Shown piece by piece: positions 43,001 to 45,476 of a DNA stretch of 45,476 bases. Source of the DNA: CAKZQX01 sp034435975. GTDB taxonomy: Bacteria > Chloroflexota > Chloroflexia > Chloroflexales > Chloroflexaceae. The first letter of the stretch is position 1. Each line of letters starts with the position of its first letter. The stretch spans positions 1-45,476 of the forward strand of contig DAOTWD010000151.1 of assembly GCA_034435975.1 (NCBI GenBank). The letters are read 5' to 3'. The translations under genes were made by a program, and so were the position numbers. Under the pieces are notes generated by a model. It saw nothing but the letters and a program-made list of their open reading frames with translations. It was not told the DNA's origin and searched no databases.

Positions 43001-43573
43001 ACCAATGGCATTGATGGCAACGGTGACGGGACTCCCGACGACTGGGCTGCAGCCTATGGCGTGGCTGGCGGCACGGCTGACAGCGATGGCGATGGCCTGA
43101 CGGATGCGGAAGAGTTTGCGGCAGGCACTGACCCGACGCGCCAGGATACTGATGGCGATGGCTTCAGCGATGCCGAGGAACTGGCACAAGGCACCGATCC
43201 ACTCGACCCTGGAAGCTATCCTGCCGAATTCCTGCAACCGCGCCTATCGCTGGCAGAGGATGTGCTGGTGTTCCGCAACATGCCCGATAACCCCTTCGCC
43301 CCGCAGACAATTGCCTGGAGCAACACCGGCGGCGGCACGCTGGCATTACAGGCAACGAGCAGTGCCAACTGGATCGAGGCCCGCCTGGTAAATAATACCG
43401 TGGAGATCAATGTGAATTCTACGGCACTCAGGCCCGGATTCCACACCGGCGTCGTTCGGCTGACAACCGTAAATGGCAGCGATCCCTTGATCGGTTTCCC
43501 AGGGTGTATTCAGGTCAATACCTGGGTGACATCTGACCAGCGCCAGATCTACCTCCCGCTGGTACGCCGCTAA
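37058..43573 (+). CDS. Giant secreted multidomain protein with DNRLRE-like, PPC-like, FN3 and TSP3 repeats
   Basis: A protein of 2171 residues. The true start may be the internal ATG before SMLVTLLLLFTTVLPPVS, which is a signal sequence. A DNRLRE-like region lies at about 352-500 (AYLVVTPSDVNF, IWDVTDLANSWFN). Long beta-rich stretches follow. A PPC-like domain is at about 1550-1640 (PQLTLIKPDGTEITPGN, PVAGTWQARISNLSD). Two FN3-like domains lie at about 1787-1978 (VRWNPVTDPRITHYVVRW, TSASFTWEAPQSS). Calcium-binding thrombospondin type 3 repeats are at about 1985-2055 (DSDGDGLTDAEEFAAGTDP, DTDGDGFSDAEELAQGTDP). A final beta domain ends in IYLPLVRR, which I recall as a frequent C terminus among secreted Chloroflexota proteins. 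No catalytic motif is evident. It is presumably a surface or extracellular structural or adhesive protein. Confidence 0.88.
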   Translation: MKGWSHMFISFAPPTQAVNRNHINRMSMLVTLLLLFTTVLPPVSIPTPAEPDLAAPVQPVAIPPALTAEPTTAFPPTSTIATPAWLPSELLGQPELTAHRTAASATFRLDNGTYALLHDSAPLHYLDDQGNWQPIRPDFRPITDGWANDADILQTMLAQRTSNATIIAGTTGVGWQPRSLMLITASGTPRSLAVPLEESQAAPGTRSADGATVRYVHGWSNPAIQDQWQVRPGSSEYTVRLAERPVVGRSATALDLRVHLHLRPGTRIEVDGQLAALPLTTSGPLTFIAEDGSELLLQPPRAFEQHDPATDVMGSYELVGTADPSVMELRVRIPGAWLWARQRHYPIIIDPMFQVRSPLSAYSVFYPNTTRAFQDKRVIAPLELGQFNDGVQRLVVQFNDRALPVGATVDRAYLVVTPSDVNFTNRDHLAARVQAANLTSNTGPDGEPLTDRVLPFHPESDTVMRYSRGNPHDTEALIWDVTDLANSWFNRPLFGPSASSGVMLRTENEFCRPTPDGCGGFYIGKPSSWTDEELQDTETFSQPAKPFIARTGMSGIRLLVYYSSATIKEGDRLSNSTRNPRGTVPPYYHADHEYRIAPLPANRWQAVTVRGIGPTLGSDPPQPNTAFISNPDGSLPLELYDKAIRVVPANPNGSLATSNGVGYVMLNGHKAAGATPQLRIKAPGGNPQGYDIALVGQQSTTIATTAIPAGQLGTTQQIEYTFDTADPLALWNISVAPNSNSRVDIAFPSYQPFPSDSSTVGLYTEYVKKFQAHLYAGNGSAFSSPADQPLELLANKDTSFNINTAQGGRYHLSKTFAADSDTYGLALAYNGARVDWGYIPPPKLADVSQLTFTVKVRVTSCRPDAEGNPSFPTQTGTCQVVKCPSLSTPTKDIPAIGVRLWNEGGWTGNTSTPAGTTPFVGALTPNRPSLAVVSGKLTVSGNQYSLDSDGSGAPEVLLVQCEPPGTGNSRHLLPPFSVFRGPMRNTKMANIDTPLLVAADTSFAAELESAWSPADRADLQSPSYRVDPIDREARGSARLQRVIGDSQHNSTMTFNVNWSLNINGWPALASTVSHHSGQAPPVASLLLKLGDTYSLNMQPAQKAETPRQFTELWATAAEVQQPPELGGALKPVVATLHQRGEPIPGTNIPPCSATDQKTLISCIDLLAPGATFANRDRNWTMPDLRTNIQPGTVALSQVGALQVFSTDHPEAHLQALPAEYSFTGTNARASVTYEACKSGETAVTVIRGSIDLTVPNVGDSPPDAGTPPQRFAATFKLCQSSLREVFFEFSSPIGIPLGNSGLFMTVVGGRIDINPGYTQITLKISVQASQGSGGGVLRGTGNVLIDTRGLFALQAQYTLLGFMNGDGKLWIAWNPLDTGFEVEARIGSWLSGGLRAHVWRGQGWGNRYTWLPDNDELHAAGAWNATLSVKKGAIFSWWFIDIPPKTISIGVEIALGQFCTNASCTTYEWGAKGKIRVAGYDIGLYIGIGNDLTNPQIGFHSIDFILGNDDHVLIDQFGGAQTAPIAHVTDDPTLQVRAPAPQVNHTVTEQFEVSPAAEGLLFALGWQAGAPQLTLIKPDGTEITPGNATSHAAEFEQTGNSVLVGVRNPVAGTWQARISNLSDDQRERYKFVYFANKGAPGTEANRGRFLAPVTAAEQIVGSYTIRWEVPPDTPDTAQISLFANPLFTDGDKPDYPITIAQYLPFKAGSYIWDTTRFPNGHYEIIAVVDDGIAIPATTITQGVEEGCPASSNELPPARAFAAERFPGTVVFTSAQIFVGNFYQPTTAPTGVTAVGINDGLLVRWNPVTDPRITHYVVRWGFSFQGIFLTVGQQLVNAGSVPSLHIGGLQNGSTYSVQVGVIQQDLQHGYTSEPVWSNRVLATAQAGFNPMLAVPQTLAVTAVTATSASFTWEAPQSSVAPSGYVLTANRLGSNDTALTLATNNTSVTLNGVQVGASYAVQAHAVFSDTWHSTATPAVIVVPTNGIDGNGDGTPDDWAAAYGVAGGTADSDGDGLTDAEEFAAGTDPTRQDTDGDGFSDAEELAQGTDPLDPGSYPAEFLQPRLSLAEDVLVFRNMPDNPFAPQTIAWSNTGGGTLALQATSSANWIEARLVNNTVEINVNSTALRPGFHTGVVRLTTVNGSDPLIGFPGCIQVNTWVTSDQRQIYLPLVRR

Positions 43574-43599
43574 AACGGTCGTAACGTGATGGTATGAAA

Positions 43600-43627
43600 T
43601 GCCCCTGCAATGTACCATTCAGGGGCA
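43600..43627 (+). terminator. Hairpin after the giant protein gene
   Basis: TGCCCCTG (43600-43607) pairs with CAGGGGCA (43620-43627), 27 bp beyond the stop. No T run follows, so it may be a transcript-end hairpin rather than a classic terminator. Confidence 0.45.
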
Positions 43628-43854
43628 CCCACAAAGGGTGTCCCTGAGAAAGGATCGCATAGCCGCGCCTCGCACCAACCCACGCTATGGCATCCTGATC
43701 GAACGTTAGCGCTCTACCATGGCATCCTGACCGGGTGCCAGCGCTCTTCCCTGTCGTCTTGACCGAGCCGTAGCAAGGGAAGGATCTCGCTGCAGAGCAT
43801 TGCTGAAGCAGTGAGATGGTTCGACTGCGTTAACCATAGAAATAGGTGATTCAT

Positions 43855-43970
43855 ATGGCGATCGTGGGCGATATCGGGCGGATGGGCACGCTCTTGATCA
43901 GCGTGATCGAACGCACACGCGAGATTGACGTTATGCGGGCGATTGGTACCCAGACGTCTCACCTCGTGCC
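43855..43970 (+). pseudogene. Fragment of an FtsX-like ABC transporter permease
   Basis: About 35 codons encode VGDIGRMGTLLISVIERTREIDVMRAIGTQ, which matches the conserved core of MacB/FtsX-type permeases (usually ...SVLERTREIGVMRAIGA). Neither the rest of the permease nor a ribosome site is present. Immediately afterwards the sequence becomes CTCACCTCGTGCCTCACGCC repeat. The open frame continues to 44496 but has no further resemblance. I regard it as a truncated remnant of a gene lost by deletion. Confidence 0.7.
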
Positions 43971-44293
43971 TCACGCCTCCCGCATCCCTGCCCCTCGCCT
44001 CCGCATAAAGCTACTCCTTAACCAAGGGAAATTTTTATCGTTTTCTCAGACCATCCAGTCCAGGCTTGATCAGATGCTCGATGATCTGCACGATGGACAC
44101 TTTTTCCAATCGGCTGTTGATCACCAGGCCGTGCCACAGAGCTATGCCGGATCAGCTTTAGAACCAGGTGGTAGCATGAATGTGATACTCATATCGCCAC
44201 CGTGCTGCAATCGCTATGATTATACCCGAACGTATGCCCTGGAACTGGTCTATTTAGGCGCCGGTCACCAGGAAGTCACACACAACGAAAGCG
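43971..44293. other. Gap without a recognised gene
   Basis: This stretch of 323 bases begins with low-complexity CGCCTCC-type repeat sequence (43965-44008). The open frame through it has no recognised family. A sub-segment beginning MNVILISPPCCNRYDYTRT (from 44176) faintly recalls the start of B12-binding radical SAM proteins, but it is too short to call. Confidence 0.45.
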
Positions 44294-45091
44294 ATGGATC
44301 GTATGCACACCCATCATCAACCCTGCTCCGATCTGGACGCACTCCACGCGCCACTGGTGCCGATCCTGCGCCTGGCGTTGGCACAACAAGGCCTGAGCAA
44401 TGTGCAACTGGCACTGGACGTGGCCTGTGGGCCAGGATTAAAAAGCGCATGGCTCCTGGACATGCTGCATGCGACTGGTCGGGTGGTTGGCGTTGACCTT
44501 GATCAGATGGCGTTGCGCACTGCGGCTCACACCCATGATCAGGTACCCTGTGATTGGGTGGCTGGTGATGCCCTGGCGCTGCCGTTACGTACCGGTTGTG
44601 CCGACCTGGCCTGGTGCATTGCGGCGCTGGGATTGGTTACCAACCCGCTGCGAGCGCTGCACGAGTTGCGGCGGGTTTTGCGTCCGGGTGGCACCATTGT
44701 GATCGCTACAGGTGAACAAAGCTGGGTGCGCATCCGCTCCTGGCCGCCTGACCTGGGCCAGTTGCTGACGCAGGCCTATGCCCATTCGCTGGCTACCGGA
44801 GCTATGCCTGCGCTGCCCGACGATGGGCTGGGAGACGAGTTATGCCACCAGTTGACTACAGTCGGCTTCAGGGCTGTCCACGTCCGCGCCTTCTTGCTGC
44901 CGCCTGCTACCCCAGCAGCGCCACTCGACCCTTATCGCGCCGAATTGGCGTTGTGCGCCTGGCCTGACCTGCGCACCCGCATCGCCCCACTGCTGCCCCC
45001 GGCGACTATTCTGCGCTGCGATGAACTGGCTGCCACCGACAGCGAGCCAGACCTGGCTCCCGTATTGCTGCTGGCAACCGCCACGGCGTGA
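44294..45091 (+). CDS. Class I SAM-dependent methyltransferase
   Basis: A soluble protein of 265 residues of the Methyltransf_11 type. Motif I is LALDVACGPGLKSAWLLDML, motif II the acidic GRVVGVDLDQMAL, then DWVAGDALALPL and DLAWCIAALGLV, and the post-motif RALHELRRVLRPGGTIVIATG. These show SAM binding, but the methyl acceptor cannot be inferred. The core occupies about residues 25-145; the rest is a variable, mainly helical cap. The start is uncertain: no ribosome site is visible, and the ATG at 44303 is equally possible. It follows a stretch of decayed sequence and is not part of an evident operon. Confidence 0.85.
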   Translation: MDRMHTHHQPCSDLDALHAPLVPILRLALAQQGLSNVQLALDVACGPGLKSAWLLDMLHATGRVVGVDLDQMALRTAAHTHDQVPCDWVAGDALALPLRTGCADLAWCIAALGLVTNPLRALHELRRVLRPGGTIVIATGEQSWVRIRSWPPDLGQLLTQAYAHSLATGAMPALPDDGLGDELCHQLTTVGFRAVHVRAFLLPPATPAAPLDPYRAELALCAWPDLRTRIAPLLPPATILRCDELAATDSEPDLAPVLLLATATA

Positions 45092-45347
45092 TGTCTTTGT
45101 CATATAATAACGACACGGTTTTCATGAAAGGCACTGGCAGCAAACGTCGTACCATTTGTGAACTATTGCACATTGTAGATTGCAAGCAATCCACTTGACA
45201 ACATGCGCCATATCTGTAATTATTAAGACTATATTATTCCAAGTATTACACCCAAATGTATACGGTAACCGTCCGTCCTTTACGTGCTTTCCCTATATTT
45301 CGGTCTGAATACGTTTCGGACTTATGATTATAAGGGTACCTTGATTG
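45092..45347. other. AT-rich flank of the transposase remnant
   Basis: No gene is seen. The sequence becomes clearly AT-richer than the rest of the window from 45100 onward, as expected for the end of a mobile element and its target. I could not locate the terminal inverted repeat. Confidence 0.4.
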
Positions 45348-45476
45348 CTAGTTCATGTTCGTACAGATGAGTGCAATGAGTGTTGCATGCACCTTCAGTT
45401 CAAACCCGGCATTGGTGCGGGCGGAGAGTCGCTCAATGCCCATCTTCTCCAGTTGACTATTGACCGTCTCAATCGT
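45348..45476 (-). CDS. Transposase C terminus (DDE type), cut by the window edge
   Basis: The last 42 codons of a minus-strand gene that enters from beyond the window. IETVNSQLEKMGIERLSART followed by NAGFELKVHATLIAL matches the C-terminal Glu region of DDE transposases: the E of IETV is the usual third acidic residue, and SQLE followed by the ART..GF pattern is typical. The stop is the TAG at 45350-45348. The family (IS982-, IS4- or IS5-like) cannot be fixed from this part. Confidence 0.7.
   Translation of the reverse strand, partial: TIETVNSQLEKMGIERLSARTNAGFELKVHATLIALICTNMN

Noticed and set aside
43846..44496. A single gene of 216 codons
   Set aside because: Only the first 35 codons resemble anything (FtsX); the rest crosses repeat sequence and overlaps the methyltransferase gene.

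Overview
The window is about 45 kb of GC-rich, repeat-laden chromosomal DNA. I infer a filamentous anoxygenic phototroph of the Chloroflexota (order Chloroflexales or close to it). The clues are auracyanin-like cupredoxins, a huge secreted protein ending in a YLPLV-type tail, several very large GT-C membrane glycosyltransferases, a Uma2-family nuclease and many dispersed palindromic repeats. No rRNA, tRNA or CRISPR array was recognised. All family assignments were made by reading the sequence, without database searches.

Region 1 (1-21925) is a surface-glycan locus. It holds six large polytopic GT-C (ArnT/PMT-like, GT39-type) proteins at 631-3903(-), 4478-7510, 10464-12779, 13842-16391, 16776-19586 and 19613-21925. 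With them are a GT4 glycosyltransferase (7760-9052), a UDP-N-acetylhexosamine dehydrogenase (9130-10467) and a Uma2 nuclease (13145-13855). The dehydrogenase would supply a nucleotide-activated uronic acid, the GT4 enzyme would act on the cytoplasmic side, and the GT-C proteins would transfer sugars from lipid carriers outside the membrane. Five of the six GT-C proteins appear to carry a related extracytoplasmic beta-sandwich module: once near the N terminus, once at the C terminus in three proteins, and three times in tandem in the first. Repeats invade these genes: a 14-copy octamer at the 5' end of one, G/C palindromes in the loops of the same gene, and a MITE-like element forming the C-terminal tail of another.

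Region 2 (21934-26455, minus strand) encodes envelope proteins: a bactofilin-like membrane protein, an auracyanin-like lipoprotein that has lost two of four copper ligands, a decayed auracyanin relic that still shows the C-x4-H-x4-M spacing, and a lipoprotein with a c-type cytochrome domain. The two lipoproteins share a cupredoxin-like N-terminal domain with a CxxxC pair.

Region 3 (26792-31963) looks like a metal-related neighbourhood: a TIGR03943 protein, an Ig-like/TolB-type propeller protein, an ArsP/DUF318-type permease on the opposite strand, an FmdB zinc ribbon, a GNAT acetyltransferase and a two-module histidine-rich protein. Two structured elements of about 120 bp lie between them.

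Region 4 (32116-45476) holds GlgX, a PAS-STAS (RsbR-like) regulator, a block of GC-rich repeats, a 2171-residue secreted protein with DNRLRE-like, PPC-like, FN3 and thrombospondin type 3 repeats, an FtsX permease fragment, a SAM methyltransferase and the C-terminal end of a transposase at the window edge.
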